Made by a program: the position numbers and the translations under genes
Assembly: GCF_000003605.2 (NCBI RefSeq)
Contig: NW_003121964.1
Coordinates: 1-13,525, forward strand
Direction: 5' to 3'
DNA length: 13,525 bases
Source of the DNA: Saccoglossus kowalevskii
Lineage: Eukaryota > Hemichordata > Enteropneusta > Harrimaniidae
Notes under the pieces: generated by a model
What the model saw: the letters and a program-made list of their open reading frames with translations, nothing else
The model's database searches: none
Told to the model about the DNA's origin: nothing
Part shown: positions 1 to 7,987 of the stretch, piece after piece
Position numbering within the stretch: the stretch's first letter is position 1
How the letters are laid out: each line of letters starts with the position of its first letter

Positions 1-471
1 CAAAGCTTGTTTCCTTTGAAATGTACAAGGGGGGGGGGTAAAAATACCGTGAACGAAAAAGTAACCCAACCAAGAGTGTCGCAATATAGCTCACTGTTTG
101 GCTAATAAAGTAGAAATATTGATAGTTCAAATGTAACAATCCGTAAATATAAAGGGAGATTAGTTTGCGTGTCCGCTAAAGCATTTATCCTTGTCTTGGC
201 GAAACATATAACTATACGCTGAATATATTTACCAATGTTTACTTGTGAAGATCGCAAGTAATTTTAATCACATATTTGATTGTTACTGAAAAAACGAATA
301 AATAAACTTACATGCTAGCAATCTATGGCCAATTATAAGATATTTACATTATTCGATATTATTCGCCCAGAAATCTAACATCGAAACTCTCCAATTTGAC
401 ATCATTGCGGGGCCATCGTTTTCTTGTTCTGCATCTCTTTCTGCCATATGAAATAACCCTCTCCATATTGC
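1..471. other. Non-coding AT-rich stretch with a G10 run
   Basis: I see no supportable gene here. The only striking feature is a run of ten G at 29-38 in otherwise AT-rich DNA. Pyrimidine-rich sequence at about 419-445 precedes the weak exon-like ORF that starts near 479. A short minus-strand ORF (349-447, 32 codons, beginning ATG GCA GAA) is too small to call. Confidence 0.5.
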
Positions 472-478
472 ATGGCAG

Positions 479-720
479 GAGTAATTAAAAAGGTAGTCAG
501 CACCGGTGTTCACATTGAAGAATATTACATACTAGTTTCATCTATTAATTTCATATTATTTGATCATTTACAGAAGAAATATAATTATTGTCCTGCCATT
601 AAACGTCTTCTGAGAAACAGTCGTAAATTTAGAGATGATTTGTATGCGAGTAATTTGAATAATTTATCTGAATATCTTCGAAATCCTGATATTGACAAAA
701 ATGTTTGCATTCACGAATAA
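479..720 (+). CDS. Possible exon or relic ORF, unknown product
   Basis: An open plus-strand frame runs to a TAA at 718-720. If translation began at the ATG at 472 the product would be 82 residues, with an in-frame TAA a few codons upstream. The sequence before 479 ends in GGCAG after pyrimidine-rich DNA, so this could instead be a terminal exon whose earlier exons lie left of the window. The peptide is Lys/Tyr/Asn/Leu-rich and contains YNYCPAIKRLL and SRKFRDDL, which looks more protein-like than random AT-rich translation. I recognise no family, signal peptide or membrane segment. No AATAAA follows closely. An ORF of this size can arise by chance in DNA of this composition, so confidence is low. 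Confidence 0.2.
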
Positions 721-1510
721 CATTTCAAATAATGCCGTTTTAAAGCCATGAATGGACATACGGTTTTGTATTATTGATTGTATTTTTTATACTCGGGATA
801 AGTACCAACCTAATCAGCGATATTCTGTTATTCTATTATGTAACTGTTTTTTTTTTTAAACAATCGAATTTGCATAATCATACTGAATAATCACGAATAG
901 TGAAATATGTATCGGGATTCCTGATACGTTTTCGAATTCAGTTTGACACGATTCAGATGTACGAATATGGTGACATTTTAATGATTTTTTTTACCAGTGA
1001 CGATGATGGAAAGTGTGTCTCCTTAGTTCCCGGCTTAGGTTTTACAATTGGTACCATACTGTCACGAGGTTGATTTAAATATTTGGATAAATGTTGGGTT
1101 CCAAATATCACTCGTGCTGCGGGGTTCTTTTACCCGTACTAAATTATTTGTTTATATATCTAAATGTATAGAGTGGTTGTACCCAGTTCAGCAATACGAA
1201 CACACCAGCACAGCATATTAAAGACGAACTAATCAGTGACAAGTAAAGGAATTTAATTAATCACGGAAAACAAATGCATTACAAATAACATTAACCACTC
1301 CCTAAACAAGGGATTATGAGCACCAGCGCATGTGATGGAATAATGCCCCAGGGCTTACAAACACGAGCGAGTAACTCATAATAGAATAAACAAGTCATTG
1401 AAAATGACACAGTTCCCGTTCAAACTGTTAAAATTGATCTTCATGTTCTAAACTTGGTCTTGACAATTTTCAAGTATTTACACAGTGCTAAAAAAAACTT
1501 CAAATACAGG
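721..1510. other. Intergenic DNA including the 3' flank of the spliced gene
   Basis: There is no convincing coding sequence on either strand. A T11 run lies at 847-857. The part next to 1510 is the 3' untranslated side of the minus-strand spliced gene. A minus-strand ATTAAA (plus 1252-1257) could be its polyadenylation signal, about 255 bases past the stop, but no canonical AATAAA was seen closer on that strand. Confidence 0.45.
1252..1257 (-). terminator. Candidate polyadenylation signal (ATTAAA)
   Basis: On the minus strand this reads ATTAAA, the commonest variant of the animal polyadenylation hexamer, about 255 bases downstream of the stop codon at 1511-1513. Such hexamers are frequent by chance in AT-rich DNA, so this is only a candidate. 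Confidence 0.2.
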
Positions 1511-1534
1511 TTATGCCTGTATAAATACTTGAAA
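1468..1534. repeat. Nested inverted repeat around the stop codon of the spliced gene
   Basis: The outer arms are a perfect 13-bp inverted repeat, TTTCAAGTATTTA (1468-1480) and TAAATACTTGAAA (1522-1534). Inside lies a second perfect 7-bp inverted repeat, ATACAGG (1504-1510) and CCTGTAT (1516-1522), whose 5-base loop holds the stop codon of the gene (1511-1513, TAA on the minus strand). The arms share base 1522, so the two stems are alternatives or differ by one pair. In RNA the inner stem would present the stop in a hairpin loop. Confidence 0.7.
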
Positions 1535-1646
1535 CTGAGTACTGGGTGCAATTTTTATTTTTAAGTTGTATGGCAGCGATGACTGCTGTGGAATATTCAA
1601 ACCTGGTTTAAACCTGTACGTTAATCCATCTTCAGTAACCAATTCT
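1511..1646 (-). CDS. Exon 5 (terminal) of the spliced gene
   Basis: The exon begins after an acceptor reading TTCTTGTTTTGATAG on the minus strand. Its first base completes the AGA arginine codon split from exon 4. It then encodes 44 further residues, including ELVTEDGLTYRFKPGLNIP, and stops at TAA (1511-1513). The composition is polar and beta-rich with no low-complexity bias. A stronger pyrimidine tract and AG lie 58 bases upstream (acceptor at 1705-1706). Using that site would give a stop after a few codons, so I prefer the 1646 start. Confidence 0.72.
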
Positions 1647-4600
1647 CTATCAAAACAAGAATGAAAATCAACTAAGTTTAGCATTTTAAAAAGGTGTGCA
1701 AAAACTAGAGGAATAGAGAAAAAGAAAAAGAAAGGTTGTAGATTTTGGAGGAAGTTGCAGACACATTGTAAATATTGTCATATTGTACCACTTACTGGAA
1801 AAAATTCATCAAATCTAATTATTGTATTTTGATTACAGACATTATAACTTGGAAGGAGTTGTAATATATGAACACTGAAACAACCAGACTGATTCCCTAG
1901 CACGACGGTAAATTGTTGCATTAGGAACTCCATGTTTCATGGTCAACAGTCATAACCGATATAGTGACAAATTTCAGATAAAATTTGTGTTATTTTTCAA
2001 CAACGTCATTCCATGCAACTATTCTCGAGGGCGGACATCCGGGCATTTTCGACGCATGGCAACCCTCGCGGTGAAAACAGTATTTGGGGATGGTTGTTGA
2101 GACTCCCCTGAACAGTGTAACAAGATTAGCCCTACGTGTGTAACATATATAAATTTGGTTGTTCAGGATTACTTCAAAGTGGAGTTTGTGTTGTTTTCTC
2201 GAATTTTCACCGGCTCGACCGGTGTTCCACAGCAGCGTTCCACAGGAACGTCTGTGACGTAGCTTCGCCCCCGAGGATAGAAGATATATAGTTACCTGTC
2301 ATCTTGAGCGATTACGGTCACATCGTTGGACATTCTTAAAGGAACTGCTCTTTCACCAGAAAGCTATGAGTATGTAAAATGAAAATCAAATCATAAAACT
2401 GTCATGCAATTTTAACAAATCTTTGTTGTTGAAAGTAATTGAATTTTGTGTTGCACAATGTGCCTGTTGGAAGTGGAATGTGCATTTAAATATTTTTGGA
2501 AAAACATGCAGGTTTATGTTAGACCGGTCATACACTATGCTATGCTCATACAAGTAATTTTTATATTAGTTTTGGGTCATTTTGGATGTCTGGATCAGTA
2601 AAGTGGGGATGCAACAGAACCAGGGGAGCATTAGGAACTGCTACACGAGGACAGCATGTACTCTGAATTCAAGATGTGACTGCGAGTGTTGTAAACATGG
2701 ATAAGCACTTTTATATGCATCTCTTGGACAATCGAATATTGCTGTTTGGTTGCTTTATCATTCACAGTAAAAATCTATTATTAGATTATCATTGATTTTG
2801 TTTTCACTTCAAGATATGCCAAAATAAAAGGGTGTTTGTAGTTGATATATTGACTCATTATAATTACCTGAAAGTAAGTTGAAACAGTACCGTTAAGGCT
2901 GATGTACGTCTTGCCGGATATGTCGCTGTAGTATTTATTTACTTCAAGATTGTTGAATTCCACTTTATCACTTTCATTCAGATCTAGTTTTTCTGCATCT
3001 TCATTCCAGGGCTTTATTTCAACATCTCTTGAGTATTCATCTTCAATAACTAATCTACGTTTTTTGAAACGTTTTTCAATTTGTAAGTCATCTACCTAGA
3101 GGACAAAAGATTTGACAAGAAGTAGTTAAATACAAGTGCCACACTAACTTTTGTATCCAGGAAAACCAAATGTTATGTCAATTAGAAATTATGGAATGGT
3201 AGCAAACAGAACCTGTGGTTATACCAGCAAGAAGTCAAAAATATCCATGAAAGTTAGAGAATTAAAGATGTATTCATAAAATAACAAGTCTGGTCTGGTG
3301 TACATATACACAAAGTATCAAAACAATCAGACTTGCGATTGTCAAGAAGTTGAAAAAGTAAAACGTTGATGTGGACGCAAACTACAGAGGACAACTAGTA
3401 ATATGATTGTTGATTTTGTCTACCCAAGCTAAAAATTTGCCAGTAACAGTAATGGTAATTAAACAAGTACACATAGCTCAATTTCATGTTATGCCATCAA
3501 GTTGATCCTTGCTGGTGGTTGTAGGACAATCAGAGAATATTTACACATTGCATTAACACACTGGTTTCAGTATGTTTAGTATACATGTAATTTGTTAACT
3601 AAAACAACTGCCTAAGAATTTTCAAAATTGGCATCAAAACTGGTTATAATATTGGTGGTTCTACATTATTGTATCAAAGGGCTGTCGCACCACATATGTG
3701 CAAGATACGAGTCTCGTAATACATGAATGGTGACTTGGCACAGACTAAAGAGTACAAACTGAGAGGTTACCAAGCAAGTCTCAGAAGTACAGGGGCAGCC
3801 AATTTGCATTAGGGGACATAGAATGTTTTTACGTAGCCTGGTACATGTCTGGATTCCCCTAAATGAATTGCTATGTTACACGAGACATTAGGTTTTCCTA
3901 GTCAGCCTGAGAATGGCCACAGTCAACTGGCGCACAAGTGATAACATAAATGCGATTAACCAACCGATATTTACTATATGGGGGTAGCCATCTTGAACAG
4001 TTTCCTACAAATCAGGTAGAAGACAACAAACTTTTACATCCAAACAATCTGTTTGGGTAATATTAAACCAACTGCTAAAAAAACACCCCATTCATCGTTT
4101 TTGCGTTGACAATCCCTTGTATACAAACACCTCATAACATGAAGAACATAGAACATTTTTCCTGGTATATTTGAAAGCGAAATTGACATCCAACTGTAAG
4201 ATCGCCGCTGATTATCTCCTAAAGTATTACGATCGTCCTCTGTTATATAGATTCGCCCAGAGTGGGCATGACCAGAAGCAGGCGCCAGTGAGATTCGAAA
4301 GACATTCGTTCAGTCAAAACCAAAGCAGTTAGCCAATTTGGTAGCAAGTTTGCAAGTTGGCTTCCCCAATATTTCTGAGACTTGCTGTATTTAGATATAT
4401 ATTTGGTGATTGGAAGATGTTTAATTTGCTGGTGGTATTAGTGCAAGCGACACCTAGGTCACAACTCACTCATGTTTTCATGGGCAAATCAATGTTTATG
4501 AACACAAATGCGCGGCGAGACAAACACCACTCTCTAATTCACTTAAAATCAAAGAAAGCTTAGAAAGAACTCCCGTGTGCTGAGAGTATTGAAGACACAT

Positions 4601-6889
4601 TCAAAATTAATTCAAAAATACTTGTACCTGAGATATTGATGGAAAAGCTTAAAACCAATTATGTAAATCAGGTAACTAATATGAACAGAACAGAACAAAA
4701 AAAATATGAATTATTATGCTAATTAGAGAATTAATATGAACAAATTTTAACCCAAAATTAATCAGGCCTGTCTATTGTCCTAGAGCATTAATGCAGAAGA
4801 ACGAATGTGATGATTAGTAATTGAGATATCAGTGTTAATTATGTGATTAATAAGCATAAATATTTACCAAAAACTAATTGGGTCTCTGCATAGTTCTAGA
4901 TTCATTGAAATGTGATGATTACTACTTGGAATATCAAAAGCTGAAAATTAATTATGCAAATTAGGAAATTAATATTGCACAGATTTTTACCCAAAACTAA
5001 TAAAATCTGTGCATTAATTTGGAGCGTCTATGTGCCAAGTTTCATCAAAATCCAATGAGTGGTTCTTTAGATATCAGTGGAACAGTCATGGAACAGCTAG
5101 AATTAGGTAATTAATATGCATGTACTTTCACCAAAACCTAATCAAATCTGCGCATTGGCCCAGAGCATCTATGCACAAAGTTACAAGCACATTTTTCTTC
5201 ATTTTCATCACAATTACAGCCTAAATAAACAACGTAATGTTCGCATCGAGGATGGTCGATATCAAGCAGTTAACTTTTGAAAATTACATTAGCTACTGAA
5301 CTAGTTTAGTTATGTCAACAAAATTGAGTTTGAAGACTTTGACATATTCAGTAATATGTGTACTATAATGAACGCAGAAGCTGTCAATGGCCATAAATTA
5401 CTGCGCTGTTTACGTGGATTTGTTTGTGATCAAATATCTTGAAGTGTATTAAATCTGCCAAGTCGCCGAATGTTAAGGCCGTAATCTTTAAAAATGCCTT
5501 GAACTAATTGAAATTAAAATGCATCAAGCCAACGAGATGTGGCGATGAGGGTATTGCTTTCATCAATTCTAGCATTTTCACTACACATACTAGTCTTTTG
5601 AAGTTGGCCAAGTTTATAAAAATTAAAATAAAGTTTTGCTGATAATACAACGTTAAATTTTTACAAACTAGTCGAGATAAAAGCCTGATTGAGTTGCAGT
5701 CAAATCGGGATTAAAATCTTTTCTAAATTCTAAACACGATTATTAAATCTCGATTTTTTTAAAAATTTATTAAAATCAATAAACCGCAGAAAAACATTTG
5801 CGCGGTTCGCACGTGCTACAAGAAGTTAGGAACAACCATTTTTGAATTTTTACGTTAGTAACAGAAAATATGGGGATTACAGTAAAATAATAATGTGGAG
5901 CTTACCTTTGTCTGAACTGATGACCGAATAGCAGCTTTTCCAGCCTGTATTACGTTTGTAAACAGGGCGAAGGTGTCATTGGAGACCTTCAACATTTGTT
6001 CTCCGAGAATTGCCTCATTAATGCTGAGGGTGGCGATTTCATCATTTGTATCTTTACAAATGACGGGCAGCAGATAGTATTGTTCTCCTCGCTTGGGGAA
6101 CCGTTTTTTCTGCTTTCTCCAGAACCAAACACTGCACTGTTTTTTTCGACATTTTACAATGTAACTTTCGAATAAGCATGTAGATGCACAACGAAGGCCA
6201 GGCACAAATGTCTGGAAATTTCCTCAAACACGTGATTCCAGGGTGATTCGACGTGCTCCGGAAACGTACTACTGTGCAGTGATTGGACAACTAATATTCG
6301 GAAATTGTCGTAGGGATCACGTTTACAAAAGTTATAGCCAATCATGATGCACAATTGACTTTTAAAATTTACGTTGAAAATCGTGGACGCAGTAGAGGTC
6401 GATGTCCAATCTGGCTCAACTGGCCACAGTCGGGGCGATTTTTTCAAACATAGATGTAATTTTGAATTAAAAAAAAACATGTTCCCCACTCGCCGCGAAA
6501 TCACTGGTAGAGTCCGCTGCGCCCTCTATTGGCATCATAAAAACAGTGTTTTTTTAGCGTGTAGTTATGCTAATGAGGTTAGTGGGTAGTAATCTTTAAC
6601 CAATCACTGGAGGCCAGTATGATTTGCGGAGTTGTTGTAAATTACACATGTCTTGCTGCTTGTCTGTGGGGACAAAACTACCATAATACTAACTTTCTTT
6701 CAGTATTGTCGCGGTCAAATCCGTTGTCATTTTTATGAGTGAAATAACTAAACCCCAGCACCACTACCACTATAATTCTTATCCCACTACACTACATTAC
6801 AACAGTTTATCTCGTGTCAACTCCATTTTCAGTTCTAAGTACAAGATACGACTAGCAGTAAGACGTGTTTCCGTGGACGAGTCAGCCAT
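1511..6889 (-). CDS. Spliced gene, about 245-260 aa, unknown function (possible OB-fold protein)
   Basis: I infer a five-exon model: 6889-6801, 6164-5906, 3095-2868, 2363-2296, 1646-1511. It sums to 780 nt, giving 259 residues plus stop. The last four exons are the firm part. Exon 2 ends AAG|GTAAGC. Exon 3 lies between TCCTCTAG and CAG|GTAATT. Exon 4 lies between ACTCATAG and CAG|GTAACT. Exon 5 follows TTTTGATAG and ends in TAA. All junction phases match and no stop interrupts the frame. The product has a C-x4-C pair (CRKKQC) followed by a basic segment, then a charged middle (KRFKKRRLVIEDEY) and a beta-rich C-terminal half (KVEFNNLEVNKYYSDISG). No signal peptide or membrane segment is evident. 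The Cys-containing beta segment and later beta strands resemble RPA-type OB folds only loosely, so the function is a guess. The first exon and the exon 2 acceptor are uncertain. Confidence 0.72.
1699..1740 (-). promoter_or_regulatory. Strong competing polypyrimidine tract and acceptor in intron 4
   Basis: On the minus strand this reads as a near-unbroken CTTTCTTTTTCTTTTTCTC tract followed by CCTCTAG, a better acceptor by inspection than the one used for exon 5. Splicing here (exon from 1704) keeps the phase but reaches TAA after six codons, giving a shorter C terminus. It may be a decoy, a pyrimidine-tract-protein binding site, or the source of a truncated isoform. Confidence 0.5.
2208..2224. 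repeat. Perfect GC-rich hairpin in intron 4
   Basis: The sequence is CACCGG-CTCGA-CCGGTG: a perfect 6-bp stem with a 5-base loop, followed by two copies of GTTCCACAG (2223-2244). It sits in a GC- and CpG-richer island (about 2020-2290) inside intron 4, unlike the AT-rich surroundings. Its role is unknown. Confidence 0.6.
2296..2363 (-). CDS. Exon 4 of the spliced gene (68 nt)
   Basis: The acceptor is a pyrimidine-rich run ending ACATACTCATAG, and the donor reads GACAG|GTAACT. It encodes 22 codons plus two bases (LSGERAVPLRMSNDVTV and onward) without a stop, in phase with exon 3 before it and exon 5 after it. An internal ATG preceded by AAGA could look like a start codon, but the phase match to both neighbours makes an internal exon the better reading. 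Confidence 0.72.
2868..3095 (-). CDS. Exon 3 of the spliced gene (228 nt)
   Basis: This is the clearest exon in the window. The acceptor reads TCTTTTGTCCTCTAG and the donor reads TTTCAG|GTAATT. The 76 codons between them are open and in phase 0 at both ends. It encodes a basic start (EKRFKKRRLVIEDEYSRD, a plausible nuclear-localisation cluster), an acidic stretch (WNEDAEKLDLNESDKVE), and a beta-rich tail (NLEVNKYYSDISGKTYISL). The alternating hydrophobic strands and a Gly turn fit an OB-like barrel, but this is inference. Confidence 0.88.
3799..3871. repeat. Imperfect inverted repeat, possible MITE relic
   Basis: The left arm at 3799-3816 (CCAATTTGCATTAGGGGA) and the reverse complement of the right arm at 3855-3871 (GCAATTCATTTAGGGGA) match at most positions. 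About 38 bases separate the arms. Together they would form a foldback of about 70 bases inside intron 2. No clear target-site duplication was recognised. Confidence 0.45.
4625..5185. repeat. Diverged tandem repeat, about four units of 115-145 bp
   Basis: A motif of the form ACC(C)AAAA-CTAAT recurs at 4750, 4866, 4989 and 5130. Each copy is followed by TCTGTGCATT-like sequence and most are preceded by AATTAATATGCA-like sequence. A second motif (GAGATATCAGTGG-like) recurs near 4631, 4826, 4923 and 5071, and TTTCATCAAAATCCAATGAGTGG appears near 5039. The units are strongly diverged, so this is an old satellite-like array or an internal repeat of a transposable element. Confidence 0.6.
5906..6164 (-). 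CDS. Exon 2 of the spliced gene (5' boundary uncertain)
   Basis: The donor AAG|GTAAGC is excellent. The open frame upstream encodes a Cys pair (YIVKCRKKQCSVW), a basic run (RKQKKRFPKRGEQYY), a hydrophobic strand with Cys (LLPVICKDTNDE) and an Ala/Leu-rich helix. Its end is phase 0, matching exon 3. Two acceptors are possible: CGAAAG before 6164 (phase 2, matching the candidate exon 1) or TTTCCAG before 6211 (phase 0). The frame is open as far as a TGA at 6224-6226. No ATG precedes the well-formed coding part, so an upstream exon must supply the start. Confidence 0.8.
6519..6532 (-). promoter_or_regulatory. CTCF-like motif
   Basis: On the minus strand this reads CCAATAGAGGGCGC, one mismatch from the CCA(C/G)(C/T)AG(A/G)(G/T)GGC core bound by CTCF in bilaterian animals. 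It lies in a GC-richer patch within intron 1. A single short motif is weak evidence. Confidence 0.3.
6801..6889 (-). CDS. Candidate first exon of the spliced gene
   Basis: The ATG at 6889-6887 sits in good context (TTTGAAATGGCTGAC) and opens 29 codons (MADSSTETRLTASRIL and onward). They end at a weak donor, CTGTT|GTAATG, in phase 2. This phase fits the exon 2 acceptor at 6165-6166, so all five exons give one frame of 780 nt. Without splicing the frame stops two bases later (TAA 6799-6797). A GC box (GGGCGG) and two TTTCGCG boxes lie just upstream. The donor is poor, and other exons or another start are possible. Confidence 0.38.
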
Positions 6890-7030
6890 TTCAAATGTGA
6901 CCCAACCTTTCAACCGCCCACTTATGAATAATCAATGACATCATGAATAATTAATAGCAGTCAAATGCATGCAGATCCAGTCGGGATTTCTTTCGCGGTC
7001 ACGCTAGTTTTCGCGATCACAGTAAAAATG
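6890..7030 (-). promoter_or_regulatory. Candidate promoter with two E2F-like boxes
   Basis: Upstream of the candidate ATG, CpG density rises. TTTCGCGG (6991-6998) and TTTTCGCGA (about 7008-7016) each match the TTTCGCG core of E2F sites. GGGCGG on the minus strand and an ATGATGTCAT element lie closer to the ATG. E2F sites often control S-phase genes in animals, which would suit a DNA-binding product, but both the product identity and the promoter are inferred. Confidence 0.3.
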
Positions 7031-7987
7031 CAAAATTGACAATTATATTTTTTGTAAAACGAAAAAGAAGTCTTGACTTTGTCAGTCTAAATCTGGCCGA
7101 ATGATTCGAAGTCAGTCGCTTTGCCGAATCAACAACTTTCGGTTAACCTGTTTTATATGAAATTATTTCAGCATTTTATTAAATTAAATAATAATCAACG
7201 AAACCTAGAAAGCAATCCGCGTTTGTGATCTGTGGTGTTTGACGATGTTCCATTTAAAGCAACTACGCATAGCCACGATTTTTCGAGTTGCATAATAATT
7301 TGTCACTGGTAAAACATATTTAAATTACATCAAAAAATAAATTTGTTGTTACTTTCAACAGCTTGCTGGAATCAAAATTGTGTTTTGAAGAAGTTGTACA
7401 AGTGTTCTATGTTTTGCAGTCAACTTAGAATTACTATGTTCGATATTGAAAACTAGCAAGCGGGGTATTAAAATGCATTCTCGTCAGTTTTGCCGAAAAA
7501 AAAACAGGATTTTTTTCATTGCGCATACTTCTAAATGTATGCAAATGAAAGTTGTTATCAGTCAATTGCCTCATGCAACTACCATACAAAATAGTACGTG
7601 AATCTCTGTGATAAATATACATGTAAGCGAGTTTATTTACTTTTTCCATTCACTCAATTTCTCCATAATGCGATATATTGAGCCAGATCATTTGACATAT
7701 ATGTACTATATGAAATTTCTATTGTGATTGTTGCTTCGTTTTTATCAGTATATATGTCTATAAATTTGTAGTTTGTGTGAATTTTACATTATTTCATGTG
7801 TTACACATGACATTATGATAGTCTGTTATGATACACATATACTAGTAATTTTTATAATTATATATCATGTTGAATCATACTTTCATGCTAAGTGCTTGCA
7901 GTGTAATGGGATAAATGTTCCATTCACATGGATATACTACAGTTCTCTATTGTGGCTCATTTCATGATGTTTGACACATGTATATAT
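7031..7987. other. AT-rich spacer holding the likely 3' end of the Helentron
   Basis: There is no convincing gene. Two short palindromes lie just past the EN stop: CATGTGT-T-ACACATG (7795-7809) and CACATG-TATATATT-CATGTG (7975-7994). A minus-strand AATAAA (plus 7632-7637) could serve the transposon transcript. The exact 3' end of the element cannot be fixed from one copy. Confidence 0.4.
7795..7809. repeat. Perfect short palindrome downstream of the EN domain
   Basis: CATGTGT and ACACATG flank a single T. Helitrons carry a short hairpin near their 3' end, so this and the CACATG/CATGTG pair at 7975-7994 are candidate terminal structures. Both are AT-rich and short, so the link is weak. Confidence 0.3.

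Larger units (their letters stand above)
3096..5905 (-). other. Intron 2 of the spliced gene (2810 bp), repeat-bearing
   Basis: This is the long intron between the AAG|GTAAGC donor of exon 2 and the TCCTCTAG acceptor of exon 3. No supportable gene lies in it. An ORF on the plus strand at 4357-4563 begins at TTG and looks like chance. The intron holds an imperfect inverted repeat (3799-3871), a perfect CACATATGTG palindrome (about 3692-3701) and a diverged tandem repeat (about 4625-5185). These suggest accumulated transposon or satellite debris. Confidence 0.65.

Noticed and set aside
349-447. Short minus-strand ORF beginning ATG GCA GAA (32 codons)
   Set aside because: Good start context and a plausible first-exon look, but no good donor and no downstream exon in the window; too short to call.
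2781-2867. Read-through of exon 3 into the intron as one 60-codon ORF
   Set aside because: The CAG|GTAATT donor and the phase match to exon 4 show that coding ends at 2868.
4357-4563. Plus-strand ORF of 68 codons in intron 2
   Set aside because: Begins at TTG, has no splice signals or recognisable motif, and lies inside the intron of the opposite-strand gene.
6154-6504. Minus-strand 116-codon ORF upstream of exon 2
   Set aside because: Overlaps exon 2 in another frame, where exon 2 has the strong donor and phase match. No good donor seen in this ORF, though an extra exon here cannot be excluded.
6735-6938. Plus-strand 67-codon ORF
   Set aside because: Lies antisense to the candidate first exon; His/Tyr/Ser-rich composition looks like translation of a repeat-like CACTAC tract.
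7773-7967. Plus-strand 64-codon Ile/Tyr-rich ORF past the EN domain
   Set aside because: Composition is what AT-rich DNA gives by chance; no motif or signal peptide cleavage pattern.
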